Part shown: in pieces, positions 34,650 to 43,628 of the stretch
Layout of the letters: each line of letters begins with the position of its first letter
Numbering within the stretch: position 1 is the stretch's first letter
Assembly (NCBI RefSeq): GCF_009602705.1
Contig: NZ_VSWH01000001.1
Location: 4,761,001-4,825,000, forward strand
Direction: 5' to 3'
DNA from: Chryseobacterium vaccae
GTDB taxonomy: Bacteria > Bacteroidota > Bacteroidia > Flavobacteriales > Weeksellaceae
Length of the DNA stretch: 64,000 bases
Notes under the pieces: model-generated
Told to the model about the DNA's origin: nothing
Databases searched by the model: none
The model's input: only the letters and a program-made list of their open reading frames with translations
Made by a program: the position numbers and the translations under genes

Positions 34650-36131
34650 ATGGATTTTGATTTAAGTTCTATAAGGAAATATTATCTGTTTAAAAGCCAT
34701 GATAATAGAGTATTTCAGAATATTCCGGATGAAACGGCTGAAGATTTAAATCTTGATTTCCTCTTTTTTAAACTGGATCAGACAAAATCCAAAATAGGGA
34801 GGCAGTATTTTTACTCCAAACTGAGGATCATCCCTCAAAATAAAGATCCTTTCTTTGACCATTACATGGACTACTGCAGTGAAAATAAAACGGATATTAT
34901 TGAGAAAGAACTCGAAAAACTGAATAAATTTCATGATTATGAAATCATTGATCTGATTGAAAACAGAATTTTTATTAATCAGAAATACCTTAATTACGCA
35001 AAACTTTCACTCACCTTACTCTGTATTATCCTGGTCTGCGGTATTTTTGTGAAGCCTGTTCTCGGATTTATTGTTCCCTTGTTTTTAGTCAATGCTTATT
35101 TTCATTATGCCAATAAAAGCTATGTGGAATATTACAATGCGATTATTTCCAGATTATATACTGCCATTATAGTAGCGAAAAATATAAGCAAAACAAAGGC
35201 TCTGGCGGAAGAATATAAGACCATTGATCTCAAAAGATTAGTGCGGGTCATATGGTCGGCAAATGCAGCACAACAATTGGCGAAAAATGAGTTTCTGATC
35301 GTTTTCTGGTTATTACTGGAAATTGCCAGGATCACCTGCAATCTTGAGATTTTCGGATTCAGCAGGAACGTAAATATTCTGAATGCTTCCAAAGACAATC
35401 TGCTGAAAATTTATGAATATATCGGTAAAATCGATACTGCTGTAACCCTCTCTGAAATTAAGCATCAATATACGGTTTGCAGACCGGTTTTCAGTGAAAA
35501 GAAAGAAATAAAGGCAGAGAAAATTTATCATCCTCTGATTGATGACTGTGTGAAAAATGATCTGCATATTTCAGATTCCGGTATTGTTCTTACGGGATCA
35601 AATATGTCCGGTAAAACAACCTTTATGAGAAGCCTGGCTGTTAATGCACTGATGGCTCAGCTATTCGGATTTTGCTTTGCAGATGCTTATGAAGCTCCTT
35701 TCATGAAGATCTTAACCTCAATTTCAATTAAAGACGACATTAATGAAAACAAAAGTTATTATCTGGAAGAAGTATTAAGAATCAAAGATTTCTTTAATGA
35801 AAAAGAAGGTTTTAATCTGATCCTGATTGATGAAATTTTTAAAGGTACGGGAACCAAAGAAAGAATAGCCATAAGTAAAGCTGTTTTAAAAGCCATGAAC
35901 TCTGAGCGAAACTTAATCTGCATTACCACCCATGATCTGGAAATAGCCCATTTCCTGGAAAAAAATAATTATGCCTTGTACTATTTTTCGGAAGAAATAC
36001 AGGAAGATAAACTGAGGTTTACTTATCAGCTGAACCAGGGAGTCAATCAAAAACCAAATGCCATAAGAATTTTGAAAATGTACGGGTACCCCGAAGAACT
36101 CATCAAAGAGTCCTATACCTATCTTGAATAA
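34650..36131 (+). CDS. MutS-related membrane-linked ATPase
   Basis: A 493-residue MutS-family protein without the mismatch-recognition domains. It has a short N-terminal helical part, a transmembrane-like pair of segments (~residues 112-150, LSLTLLCIILVCGIFVKPVL) and a C-terminal MutS ABC ATPase with Walker A TGSNMSGKTTFMRS (~residue 316), Walker B NLILIDEIFKGTG and the TTHD switch. Bacteroidota encode many such MutS-like proteins of unknown role; a role in classical mismatch repair is unlikely. Start codon ATG at 34650. Confidence 0.85.
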   Translation: MDFDLSSIRKYYLFKSHDNRVFQNIPDETAEDLNLDFLFFKLDQTKSKIGRQYFYSKLRIIPQNKDPFFDHYMDYCSENKTDIIEKELEKLNKFHDYEIIDLIENRIFINQKYLNYAKLSLTLLCIILVCGIFVKPVLGFIVPLFLVNAYFHYANKSYVEYYNAIISRLYTAIIVAKNISKTKALAEEYKTIDLKRLVRVIWSANAAQQLAKNEFLIVFWLLLEIARITCNLEIFGFSRNVNILNASKDNLLKIYEYIGKIDTAVTLSEIKHQYTVCRPVFSEKKEIKAEKIYHPLIDDCVKNDLHISDSGIVLTGSNMSGKTTFMRSLAVNALMAQLFGFCFADAYEAPFMKILTSISIKDDINENKSYYLEEVLRIKDFFNEKEGFNLILIDEIFKGTGTKERIAISKAVLKAMNSERNLICITTHDLEIAHFLEKNNYALYYFSEEIQEDKLRFTYQLNQGVNQKPNAIRILKMYGYPEELIKESYTYLE

Positions 36132-36150
36132 TTATGGCAATGGAATGCTT

Positions 36151-36534
36151 TTATAGAATACGGATCGGTTTCTTGAATTCATCGATCGCTACAAAAGTGA
36201 AATCACCAACAATTGCTCTTTCTCTTTCGTAAGAATACATCTGTTCCGTGTAGATTTCTACATTCACCTTCATACTGGTCTTTCCGACGTAAGATACTTT
36301 TCCGATCAGTTCTACAATCGTACCGGCAGGAATAGGCTTTTTAAAATCAATTTTGTCGCTGCTTACCGTGACCACTCTTTTACGGGCAAAACGGGTTGCC
36401 GTAATAAAAGCTACCTCATCCATCAGCTGCATGGCCGTACCTCCGAAAAGAGTATCATAATGATTCGTAGTGTTGGGGAAAACCGCTTTAAAAATCCTGG
36501 TTTCGGATGCTTCAATTCTTTCTTCTGTAGTCAT
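36151..36534 (-). CDS. Acyl-CoA thioesterase, YciA-like hotdog
   Basis: A 127-residue single-hotdog acyl-CoA hydrolase. The catalytic region NHYDTLFGGTAMQLMDEVAFITATRF and the follow-up SSDKIDFKKPIPAGTIVELIG match the YciA/BACH family (N-x-x-x-T-x-F-G-G). It is the first gene on the minus strand downstream of a full cobalamin riboswitch, 128 bp away. No link between B12 and this enzyme is known, so regulation is doubtful. Confidence 0.88.
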   Translation of the reverse strand: MTTEERIEASETRIFKAVFPNTTNHYDTLFGGTAMQLMDEVAFITATRFARKRVVTVSSDKIDFKKPIPAGTIVELIGKVSYVGKTSMKVNVEIYTEQMYSYERERAIVGDFTFVAIDEFKKPIRIL

Positions 36535-36559
36535 ATTTCATTATTAATTAAAGCGAGAT

Positions 36560-36608
36560 GAAATAAATTAAAACAACAGAACAATAACAGGAATCATAGG
36601 AATTCCTG
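36560..36608 (-). terminator. Candidate expression platform/terminator below the riboswitch
   Basis: A 7-bp hairpin CAGGAAT/ATTCCTG (36588-36594 with 36602-36608) on the minus strand, followed by a U-rich stretch (TTATTGTTCTGTTGTTTT). It is between the riboswitch and the thioesterase start and could act as a riboswitch-controlled terminator. Confidence 0.4.
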
Positions 36609-36662
36609 AAACAATTCATCGGATCAATAAACTTCAAATCGCGAAAGTTTTTTGTTTAAAGA

Positions 36663-36825
36663 AAAGGCAGGTCTCCTGACTTGTAACATCTTTTATCTCC
36701 TTCCCGTGCCCTGCACAGTGGATCTTTTGATAAAAAATTCAGTTACTTACAGTTGCGCGACAGTCCGTGATTTCCACACGGTTCCCTTTTAATCTGCGTA
36801 AAGCAGAACCAGTTTCTATGATGAA
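36663..36825 (-). promoter_or_regulatory. Cobalamin (adenosylcobalamin-type) riboswitch
   Basis: Read on the minus strand, all landmarks of the B12 riboswitch are present in order: CTGGTTCTGC, the AAAAGGGAA core, GTGTGGAAATCACGGACTGT, GCGCAACTGTAAG (B12 box), CACTGTGCAGGGCACGGGAAGG and the closing AGTCAGGAGACCTGCC. This is a complete aptamer. The usual output genes in Bacteroidota are BtuB-like TonB receptors or B12 uptake/synthesis genes. None follows here. Confidence 0.93.
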
Positions 36826-36881
36826 TAAGTACAAAACTTTTTCAGTTGCAAAAATAAGGATAATACAGAGAAAAACAGCAA

Positions 36882-37679
36882 TTATTCCGGATTATTATAA
36901 ATGATCTGGCTCATTACCCTTCCTTCCTTGATCGTCCAGAGGGTAGTATACCTGTTTTCACCGGATCCGTTAATCATGTAGAGATAGATATGGTCGTTAT
37001 CAAGAGCGGTTACACCAATATTGTTGAAATCCATGGTAGGTTGGAACATATTTTTAATCGCTTCACGAACAAAAACAGAACCTCTTCCCGGCTGCTGTAC
37101 TCTGATTGATTTGATTTCAGTCATTCCTTCTGGAATTTCATTTTTGATACCCCACGGCTTTACTTTATCAATGGTAAGAATTTTTCCGTCAGCATCTTTT
37201 TCCTGCTTACGATAGCTTGCGTTGGAAGGATATACATCAATCACCACTTTGGTTCTTTGAGAGGTAGGGATCTTAGGATTGCTGTTGTCTGTGAAAATTA
37301 AAGATTTCCCGTTTTTAGATTTGGTAGGGGTAAAAGCAGGAAGCTGATCAACAAAAGAAATACGTCCTTTGTTTACCATTCCTTCTTTGTCAAGGGTTTC
37401 ATACCTTACAAAAGGTTTATCATCATCTTGTTTTTCAGGATATTTAATCCAGATCCATTCCGTTTCTCCCGGAGCCGGTTTTACATAAACAAACACGTCC
37501 CCTTTACGCATACGGATCTTATCTACAATCTTTCTGTAATCCTCTTTGTGTACACGTACATTGGCATAACCTTCCTCAGCTTTTACAACACCGAAAGGAA
37601 CTTTATTCTGCCCTTTAACAAATGCTAAAGAAAAAATACTGAAAGCGGAGAGATACAATGCCTTGTTTACAGAAATCAT
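36882..37679 (-). CDS. Secreted protein of unknown function
   Basis: A 265-residue protein with a signal peptide-like start (ALYLSAFSIFSLAFVKGQ). The mature part is a beta-rich domain containing KVPFGVVKAEEGYANVRVH, a lysine-rich middle and a C-terminal segment IKSIRVQQPGRGSVFVREAIK that looks slightly like a TonB-receptor plug, then TTLWTIKEGRVMSQIIY. No family recognised. It lies 32 bp after the ABC ATPase gene on the same strand, so it may be co-transcribed. Confidence 0.65.
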   Translation of the reverse strand: MISVNKALYLSAFSIFSLAFVKGQNKVPFGVVKAEEGYANVRVHKEDYRKIVDKIRMRKGDVFVYVKPAPGETEWIWIKYPEKQDDDKPFVRYETLDKEGMVNKGRISFVDQLPAFTPTKSKNGKSLIFTDNSNPKIPTSQRTKVVIDVYPSNASYRKQEKDADGKILTIDKVKPWGIKNEIPEGMTEIKSIRVQQPGRGSVFVREAIKNMFQPTMDFNNIGVTALDNDHIYLYMINGSGENRYTTLWTIKEGRVMSQIIYNNPE

Positions 37680-37711
37680 GATGAAATTTTTTTGACCCTC
37701 AAATATATAAA

Positions 37712-38380
37712 TTAAAAACTTTTCGGAAGATAATTAAATTGTTTCAGTTCTTCAAAATCTTTGATTTTTCTCAAATAGGTTTGGGCGAGAAAGTAAATAT
37801 CATCAGCCATCCTGAATAGAGGTTCATAATTGTGATCAGAAATAATAATGCCTTTATAGGCTGACTGCCTTTTGATGATTCTTTCCATTTCATCACAGAA
37901 TTTAGGAGAAATCCCGCTGAAAGGTTCATCCAGCAAAATAAAATCAGCTTCAGAATAGAGGATAAGTAGTGTTTCTACGATTCTTTTTTCTCCCCCGGAA
38001 AGATCCCTGGTTGTCTCCTCTAAAAAGGGTTTCATCATATTAAGATGATAAAGTTTTTCCCTATTTTCTTCATTACAGAACAGTGAAATTAAGTTTTTTA
38101 TCCTGATATTTTTCGGAAGGAAAAAAGTACGCTGAGGCAGGTAAGCAATTCTGCTTTTCCGGTCAGACAGGGTTTTGAGAATGGTGTCATTATATTTAAT
38201 AAACTGGGTATCACCTTTTATTGTTCCGAACATGATCTGGAGCAGCGTAGACTTTCCTCCGCCCGCCGGGCCGATAATTCCTGAGATTTTCCCGGTTTCA
38301 CAGCTTAGAAAAACATCCTGAAGAATTTTTTTGGTACCGAAAGATTGGGTTATACTGTCTGCATGAAGCCTGTTTACCAT
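37712..38380 (-). CDS. Orphan ABC transporter ATP-binding protein
   Basis: A 222-residue ABC ATPase with Walker A GPAGGGKST (residues 38-46), Q-loop PQRTFF, signature LSGGEKR, Walker B FILLDEP and H-loop ISDHN, the last resembling LptB-type ATPases. No permease of normal size is adjacent; the only partner is the 92-residue membrane protein whose gene overlaps it by 7 bp upstream. Function unknown. Confidence 0.85.
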   Translation of the reverse strand: MVNRLHADSITQSFGTKKILQDVFLSCETGKISGIIGPAGGGKSTLLQIMFGTIKGDTQFIKYNDTILKTLSDRKSRIAYLPQRTFFLPKNIRIKNLISLFCNEENREKLYHLNMMKPFLEETTRDLSGGEKRIVETLLILYSEADFILLDEPFSGISPKFCDEMERIIKRQSAYKGIIISDHNYEPLFRMADDIYFLAQTYLRKIKDFEELKQFNYLPKSF

Positions 38381-38652
38381 AATCCTGAGAGCATTTTTAC
38401 AATTAAACTTAATGATAAAGTGAAGACCCAGAGGAATATTCTTGAAAATCCAAAGTTCGCATAAAAGAAATATTCACCTTTTAACCTTATTTCATAGATG
38501 AAAAAATGAAGCAGGGGAAGAATCAATAGAAAACATAGTCCGAAATTTCCAATGCTGAATCCACTTAAAAAACAAACCAGCAGAGAAAATAATACCGCCG
38601 GAAACAGAAGTTTGTAATAAAAGATCCAGAGAACCCTGATGTTTTTATCCAT
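38374..38652 (-). CDS. Small membrane protein paired with ABC ATPase
   Basis: A 92-residue protein with about three hydrophobic segments (YYKLLFPAVLFSLLVCFL, FGLCFLLILPLLHFF, IFLWVFTLSLSLIVKML). It starts upstream of the ABC ATPase gene and overlaps it by 7 bp, implying coupled translation. It is too small for a usual permease; it may be an anchoring subunit. No family recognised. Confidence 0.62.
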   Translation of the reverse strand: MDKNIRVLWIFYYKLLFPAVLFSLLVCFLSGFSIGNFGLCFLLILPLLHFFIYEIRLKGEYFFYANFGFSRIFLWVFTLSLSLIVKMLSGLW

Positions 38653-38775
38653 ATTTCAAAAATACAAAGAAAAGTGTCTGTATATAACCATAATATAGGA
38701 CCCATGCTTTAAAAAATGTAAAAATATTTGATTTTTTAGTGTAATTTTAAGGTGAAAATTCAATAACCATTGACT

Positions 38776-39846
38776 ATGAGAAAAAAACTACTTTTTATGC
38801 TCCTGCTTTCTACAGGAACAATGCTGCTTCAGGCCGCAAAAATTACCGGAAAAGATATTTTCGTAAACAGCTTCAAAACACCTGTTAATGTTATGGTATC
38901 TAATATCGGAGCAACCTCAGCAGATGTCACCTGGGATCCGGTACCTGGCGCGACCAGTTATAACGTGAGATTCAGACCTGTAGGTAACTCTGTATGGGTA
39001 ATGGCGGTAGTCACTTCCGGAGCTGCTGCTTATCAGATTACCTCTCTTACCCCCTGTACGGCCTACGAAGTTCAGGTTGCTGATGGAAATACCCCTTTTT
39101 CAGCTTCTGTATTTTTTTATACAGGGCTTAATTACTGTTCCACAGGATCTACAGATTCAAGTATTATGCATATCTCTAATGTTACAGTCATTCCTTACGG
39201 AGGAGTGCCCCAGATGAACAGTTCTTCCGGACCTTCCCAATATACTGATTACCGATATGATTCGTCAAGAAGAGTACAGCTGTCTGTTGGAAGCCCTGTC
39301 AATACCCTTGCAGTAGCCTTGGGTTGGACAGCTCCGCAAAGTACAGTAAATGTAACAGCCTGGATAGATTTTAATGCCAATGGAGTTTTTGAAGCCTCTG
39401 AAAAAGTGATGACACAGTCTGCTAACTCTTCAACTCCTGCCGTTTCTTCATTTGCGGTTCCTTCTTTGGCTGCAATTACACAATGTGGAGTAACAATGAG
39501 AGTGATGGTCAGCCTGACACAGCCTTCAAACGCTTGCGGAACATTCACTTACGGAGAGGTGGAAGATTACGGAGTAAATTTAACCAATACTTCACTGTCT
39601 GTCAATGAAAACGTAAAGTCAAATGAATTGAATATGTATCCTAACCCGGCTTCAGACATTCTGAATATCGATGGATTGTCTTCAGATAATGCATCATATG
39701 AAATTTATACGGCAACAGGACAAAAAGCAGCTGAAGGGAAAGTCTCAGGAAATACAATTACAATCAGCCGGCTTACAAAAGGAGTCTATTTCCTGCAATT
39801 AAAAGACAAAGATCATACAACCCGCCTGAAATTTATAAAGAAATAA
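38776..39846 (+). CDS. T9SS-exported protein with FnIII and GEVED domains
   Basis: About 356 residues: signal peptide (LLFMLLLSTGTMLLQA), a fibronectin type III domain (~residues 28-115, VNVMVSNIGATSADVTWDPV), a GEVED domain (~145-275, ending GTFTYGEVEDYGVNLT) and a T9SS type A C-terminal domain (LNMYPNPASDILNI ... GVYFLQLKDKD ... LKFIKK). Typical secreted or surface protein of Flavobacteriia; function unknown. I chose ATG 38776 rather than the one at 38770. Confidence 0.87.
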   Translation: MRKKLLFMLLLSTGTMLLQAAKITGKDIFVNSFKTPVNVMVSNIGATSADVTWDPVPGATSYNVRFRPVGNSVWVMAVVTSGAAAYQITSLTPCTAYEVQVADGNTPFSASVFFYTGLNYCSTGSTDSSIMHISNVTVIPYGGVPQMNSSSGPSQYTDYRYDSSRRVQLSVGSPVNTLAVALGWTAPQSTVNVTAWIDFNANGVFEASEKVMTQSANSSTPAVSSFAVPSLAAITQCGVTMRVMVSLTQPSNACGTFTYGEVEDYGVNLTNTSLSVNENVKSNELNMYPNPASDILNIDGLSSDNASYEIYTATGQKAAEGKVSGNTITISRLTKGVYFLQLKDKDHTTRLKFIKK

Positions 39847-40176
39847 GATTTTGTTTAAATTGAAGAATTTTATTTTTAACCCTTAAATTTCTTTAAGGTT
39901 TTTAGAATTAAGCCGGGTTTCACGTTAAGATCTTTAGCTTATAAAAAAAATGATTTTTTCTTTAATTCATCTTAACTCTTAAAATCAGCAGTTTCAAAAA
40001 TGATCTTTGCTTTAGGAAAAATACAAAGAATGTGAATTAAACAACGATTTGAATGTAATACAAAAAATCAAATTTAGGAATTTATCACATACTCTTAACA
40101 GAACCCTAATGGTTTAAAAAATAAAAACAGCACTGAAATTCAGTGCTGTTCTTTATCTTGGCAAGGATTCTCCTCA
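39847..40176. other. 330-bp AT-rich intergenic region
   Basis: No gene seen. It holds degenerate words of the kind TTCTTTAAGG, TTCATCTTAACTCTTAAAA and GATCTTTGCTTTAG, common as dispersed intergenic sequence in these bacteria, and the MutS2 terminator at 40121-40150. Confidence 0.6.
40121..40150 (-). terminator. Terminator of mutS2
   Basis: A 12-bp perfect stem AACAGCACTGAA / TTCAGTGCTGTT (40126-40137 with 40139-40150), followed on the minus strand by TTTTTAT. It is 27 bp after the MutS2 stop codon. Confidence 0.8.
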
Positions 40177-42324
40177 TTAAATTCTTTCCAGTTCCTCTGA
40201 ATCAATCGTGGTTTTAAAAGTTCCGTAGTTTACGATTACTTTATTTCTGGAAATTTTCTCAATCGTTCCTACACTGGTACTTCCAGTGATTCGTACACGC
40301 TGTCCTACTTTCAGCCAGATGGCACGGTCGCTTTTACGTTGTTCCTCAAGCTTTTCATTAGTTTCAGCAATCTTTTCGATAACCTCTTCCTTTTTAAGCT
40401 GCTGGGTGATCTTTCTTTTCACAACCTGTAAACGCTTTGATTCATCTTTATCTGCTCCAATCTTTCTGAATTTCTCCTGTTCCAGCAATTTAACGAAATC
40501 TTTCACCACGTCTTTTCTGGATTTTCCTTTCGTATAGCTGTCGATGAAAGTTTCAATCTTATTTCCAAACTGAAGCTTGCGGTGTTCCTCTTCATACAGT
40601 TTCTGGAAATTGAACAGTTTCTGCTGTAGCTGGTCGTTCAGCTTCTGAAGGTTGTCCCGTTTATCTTCAACAGATTCTTTTCTTTCAGCAAGATCAGACT
40701 TCAGTTTTTCAACCTCAAACTTTTCCTGCTGCAGTTTTACAATCGTTTTATCCAGGTTAACGATATCATGCTCTACCTTTTTCTTGGCAGCATGAATGAT
40801 AAATCTTGGAATTCTGTTCTTCTCTGCCACTTCAAAAGTAAAGGAGCTTCCTGCCTGTCCCACTTCCAGCTTATACATCGGTTCCAGTGTTTCTTCATTG
40901 AAAAGCATGGCAGCATTTTGAGCATTCGGAAGCTGTTCAATCACCAGTTTGATATTCGTATAGTGCGTGGTAATAATAGCGAAACTCTTCTTGTCGTAGA
41001 AATATTCCATGAAACTTTCAGCCAGCGCTCCTCCCAATTCAGGATCCGAACCTGTTCCGAATTCATCAATAAGAAGCAGGGTTTCTGCATCCGCTTCACG
41101 AATGATTCCTGACATCTTTTTCAGTCTGGAAGAATAGGTAGACAGATGATTTTCGATGGATTGATTATCCCCGATATCCGTCATGATCTTATCAAAGAAA
41201 AACATTTCTGATCTCGGATGTACCGGAACAAGAATACCACTCTGAATCATTAGCTGAAGCAGCCCCACTGTTTTCAGGGTAATTGATTTCCCCCCGGCAT
41301 TCGGTCCTGAGATACAGATGATTCGGTTATGTTCAGTAAGGGCAAGGGTCTGAGGATGGATCGTCTTTTTTTCCTGTTTATTTCTCAGCCACAATAAAGG
41401 ATGGTAAGCATCTTTCAGCCTTAACGTTTTATGGCGGTTAATCTTCGGAAGAATTCCGTTCACCAGTTCACCAAACTTGGCTTTAGCTCTCGTAAGGTCA
41501 AGATCAAAAATATACATCTGATATCTCCAGAGCTGAGGCTGGAATTCCGCCAGTTCTGCAGTAAGTTTTCTAAGGATCTTGTCAATTTCCTTTTTCTCTT
41601 CCTCTTCGTTTTCGCGCAGCTTGAAATAATGTTTCACAACACTGTCCGGCTGGATATACGTAATGGATCCCGTTTTTGAAATTCCCAGAACTCTTCCCGG
41701 AACCCTTTTCTTAAATCCGGACTTTACTGCTAAAACCCTTTGATCTTCAATAATACTTTCGCGGATGTCATCCAGAAATTCACTCTGCCCGTAATTGAAC
41801 AGGGCCCGGTTGAAATTTTCCTGAATTGCTTTTTTAGCATGCTGGATTTCCGTTCTCAGTTCCTTTAAAATAGGAGAGGCTTCACTTTTCACTTCCCCAA
41901 AACGGTTAAAGACCTTATCTACCTTATCAATGATCTCTTTTCTGAACTCCAGAACAGAAGCTTCCTCCATTAAATTAGGGAAGGTTTCGGGCATTGTCGG
42001 GAAAAACTTCTGTAGTTTTCCGATCTGTTCCGTGATGGTTTTTATTTTGATGAAAGCACTGTTTTCCAGGCGATAATTCTCGATCAGCATGAGCTTCAGC
42101 TCACTTTCAATATCTTCATATTCATCGAACGGAATTGCATTTGAACTTTCAAAACTCGAAAGATATTCCGACGTTTTTTTCAATGAAAGTTCCGCCTCGT
42201 CAATTTCCATCGGACGAAGTTGAAGAATTTTTTCTCTCGTTTTCGGAGAATACGCAAATGGAGAGATTTCCGCGAGCAATTGCGGAAACTCTAATTCGTT
42301 TAAATCTTCTTTATCTATATACAC
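40177..42324 (-). CDS. mutS2: MutS2-like protein lacking the Smr domain
   Basis: A 715-residue MutS2-family ATPase. The lever/clamp region has FALFNYGQSEFLDDIR-type helices, the ABC ATPase Walker A is ISGPNAGGKSITLKTVG and Walker B LLLIDEFGTGSDPELG. A long coiled coil follows (~residues 510-650), then a KOW/SH3-like end (KVGQRVRITGSTSVGTIEKI). Canonical MutS2 ends in an Smr nuclease domain of about 80 residues; here it is absent. In bacilli MutS2 rescues collided ribosomes and inhibits recombination. Confidence 0.9.
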   Translation of the reverse strand: MYIDKEDLNELEFPQLLAEISPFAYSPKTREKILQLRPMEIDEAELSLKKTSEYLSSFESSNAIPFDEYEDIESELKLMLIENYRLENSAFIKIKTITEQIGKLQKFFPTMPETFPNLMEEASVLEFRKEIIDKVDKVFNRFGEVKSEASPILKELRTEIQHAKKAIQENFNRALFNYGQSEFLDDIRESIIEDQRVLAVKSGFKKRVPGRVLGISKTGSITYIQPDSVVKHYFKLRENEEEEKKEIDKILRKLTAELAEFQPQLWRYQMYIFDLDLTRAKAKFGELVNGILPKINRHKTLRLKDAYHPLLWLRNKQEKKTIHPQTLALTEHNRIICISGPNAGGKSITLKTVGLLQLMIQSGILVPVHPRSEMFFFDKIMTDIGDNQSIENHLSTYSSRLKKMSGIIREADAETLLLIDEFGTGSDPELGGALAESFMEYFYDKKSFAIITTHYTNIKLVIEQLPNAQNAAMLFNEETLEPMYKLEVGQAGSSFTFEVAEKNRIPRFIIHAAKKKVEHDIVNLDKTIVKLQQEKFEVEKLKSDLAERKESVEDKRDNLQKLNDQLQQKLFNFQKLYEEEHRKLQFGNKIETFIDSYTKGKSRKDVVKDFVKLLEQEKFRKIGADKDESKRLQVVKRKITQQLKKEEVIEKIAETNEKLEEQRKSDRAIWLKVGQRVRITGSTSVGTIEKISRNKVIVNYGTFKTTIDSEELERI

Positions 42325-42394
42325 ACTGCAAATTTAGTGAGAAATTTAAAAAATTTGATTACTTTTATTTATACATCTTTATATTGCCTCAATT

Positions 42395-42889
42395 ATGAAA
42401 AGAACTCTGTTTTTCCTGTTTTTATTTTTCTTTGCTGTAAGCTGTAAAAAATCAACTGTAAAAAAATTTTTTGAATATGATGAAATTGATTATTACCATA
42501 GCGGTATTCAGCAATTAACGCCAGATGGATTGTCAAATGGATTGCTGTCAGGAAATACACCGGAGAACCTGAGGGATATGAAATTTCTGAATGATATGGA
42601 CAAAATTGGTTTTAAAAAATTTATTATTAATCCATCAGATTTTGATGAAATCAATGAAGTTTTTAGAGAAAAAACTACCTCTGATAACATTTATTCGAAA
42701 TGTACCCCTATTTACAGAGATGTGTTAATCTTTAAAAAAGAGGGAAAAATAAGCGGGATAGCCAAAATATGTTTTAGCTGTAACCAGAATATGATCATCG
42801 GAACAAAAGCCTCAACGGATAATTTTGGACAGAAAGGTGATTATGACAGACTTGAAAAGACTTTAGCAAAAGTCAGAGATCTTCATTAA
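42395..42889 (+). CDS. Putative lipoprotein
   Basis: A 164-residue protein with a lipoprotein signal peptide (LFFLFLFFFAVSCKKS, predicted lipidated Cys at ~17). The mature part is acidic/polar with three cysteines, two of them in the segment KICFSCNQN. No family recognised; function unknown. Confidence 0.72.
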   Translation: MKRTLFFLFLFFFAVSCKKSTVKKFFEYDEIDYYHSGIQQLTPDGLSNGLLSGNTPENLRDMKFLNDMDKIGFKKFIINPSDFDEINEVFREKTTSDNIYSKCTPIYRDVLIFKKEGKISGIAKICFSCNQNMIIGTKASTDNFGQKGDYDRLEKTLAKVRDLH

Positions 42890-42943
42890 TTGAAGATCTT
42901 GGAAAAAATTTAATCATATAGCTAAAAATTTAGATCAGAATTA

Positions 42944-43447
42944 ATGAAACTGGAAACTGAAAGATTACAATTAAAAGAAATCAACGAAAGCTGCGTTGAA
43001 GATATTTTGAAAATCCGAAGCAACGAAATCACCAATCAATTTGTTCAGAGAAATTCTCCGAAAAATAATTATGATGCCCTGCAGTTTATTTTAACCATTA
43101 AAGAGAGAACTCAAAACAATCAGACATTTTATAGGGGGATTTCTCTAAAAGATCAACCGAATCTGATCGGAACAATTTGTCTCTGGAATTTTTCTGAAGA
43201 CAGAACTGTGGCAGAAGTCGGTTATGAATTATTACCGGAATATCACAGGCAGGGAATCATGTCGGAAGCATTGAAAGCCGTTTTAAATGTTGCTTTTAAT
43301 GACCTGCATTTTCAGGAAATTCTGGCAATGACCAATAAGCATAATGAAAATTCGAAAGGCCTTCTTGTAAAACATGGCTTTACTTTAATGGAAGGCAGAA
43401 TAGATGAAGGACTTCCTCACAACCTTGTTTTTAGTCTGAGAAATTAA
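42944..43447 (+). CDS. GNAT-family acetyltransferase (RimJ/RimL-like)
   Basis: A 167-residue acetyltransferase_3 family protein with the opening MKLETERLQLKEIN, the DRTVAEVGYELLPEYHRQGIMSEAL acetyl-CoA-binding loop (Q/R-x-x-G-x-G/A variant HRQGIM) and NKHNENSKGLLVKHGF. RimJ/RimL-type enzymes acetylate N-terminal amines of ribosomal proteins or small molecules; the substrate here is unknown. Confidence 0.87.
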   Translation: MKLETERLQLKEINESCVEDILKIRSNEITNQFVQRNSPKNNYDALQFILTIKERTQNNQTFYRGISLKDQPNLIGTICLWNFSEDRTVAEVGYELLPEYHRQGIMSEALKAVLNVAFNDLHFQEILAMTNKHNENSKGLLVKHGFTLMEGRIDEGLPHNLVFSLRN

Positions 43448-43535
43448 ATGATGTAAACACTGCATTCTATGATTTATTCAAAAATTTGATATTGCCTGTT
43501 TTTTAATTTATATTTGAACTTTTATCAGATAAACC

Positions 43536-43628
43536 ATGAAGAAGTTTTTAACCGTTATTGTTATTTTGGTACTTGTTTTCTTTGTTGTCCTGCAGGTTTT
43601 ATGTGGTATAACAAAAATAATATCATGA
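43536..43628 (+). CDS. Short hydrophobic leader ORF, possibly the shifted N-terminus of the next gene
   Basis: An ATG-started 30-residue frame with a textbook signal/anchor helix (KKFLTVIVILVLVFFVVLQV) ends in TGA overlapping the next ATG (ATGA). In the frame of the following gene the upstream residues read GFMWYNKNN, which would follow naturally after the helix. So the two frames are probably one gene broken by a single-base deletion, or a coupled leader peptide. Confidence 0.5.
   Translation: MKKFLTVIVILVLVFFVVLQVLCGITKIIS

Larger units (their letters stand above)
36535..36881. other. 347-bp region holding the cobalamin riboswitch
   Basis: Contains the riboswitch and its hairpin described separately, plus two tiny minus-strand frames of 9 and 23 codons after the aptamer. 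No B12 gene is present. The rest is AT-rich. Confidence 0.7.

Noticed and set aside
36568..36597. A 9-codon frame (MIPVIVLLF) below the riboswitch as a leader peptide gene
   Set aside because: Too short to distinguish from chance in AT-rich DNA, and no ribosome-binding evidence is visible.
37712..38380. The ABC ATPase as the BtuD partner of the nearby cobalamin riboswitch
   Set aside because: It lies upstream of the riboswitch on the same strand, so the riboswitch cannot control it, and no BtuC or BtuF gene is present.
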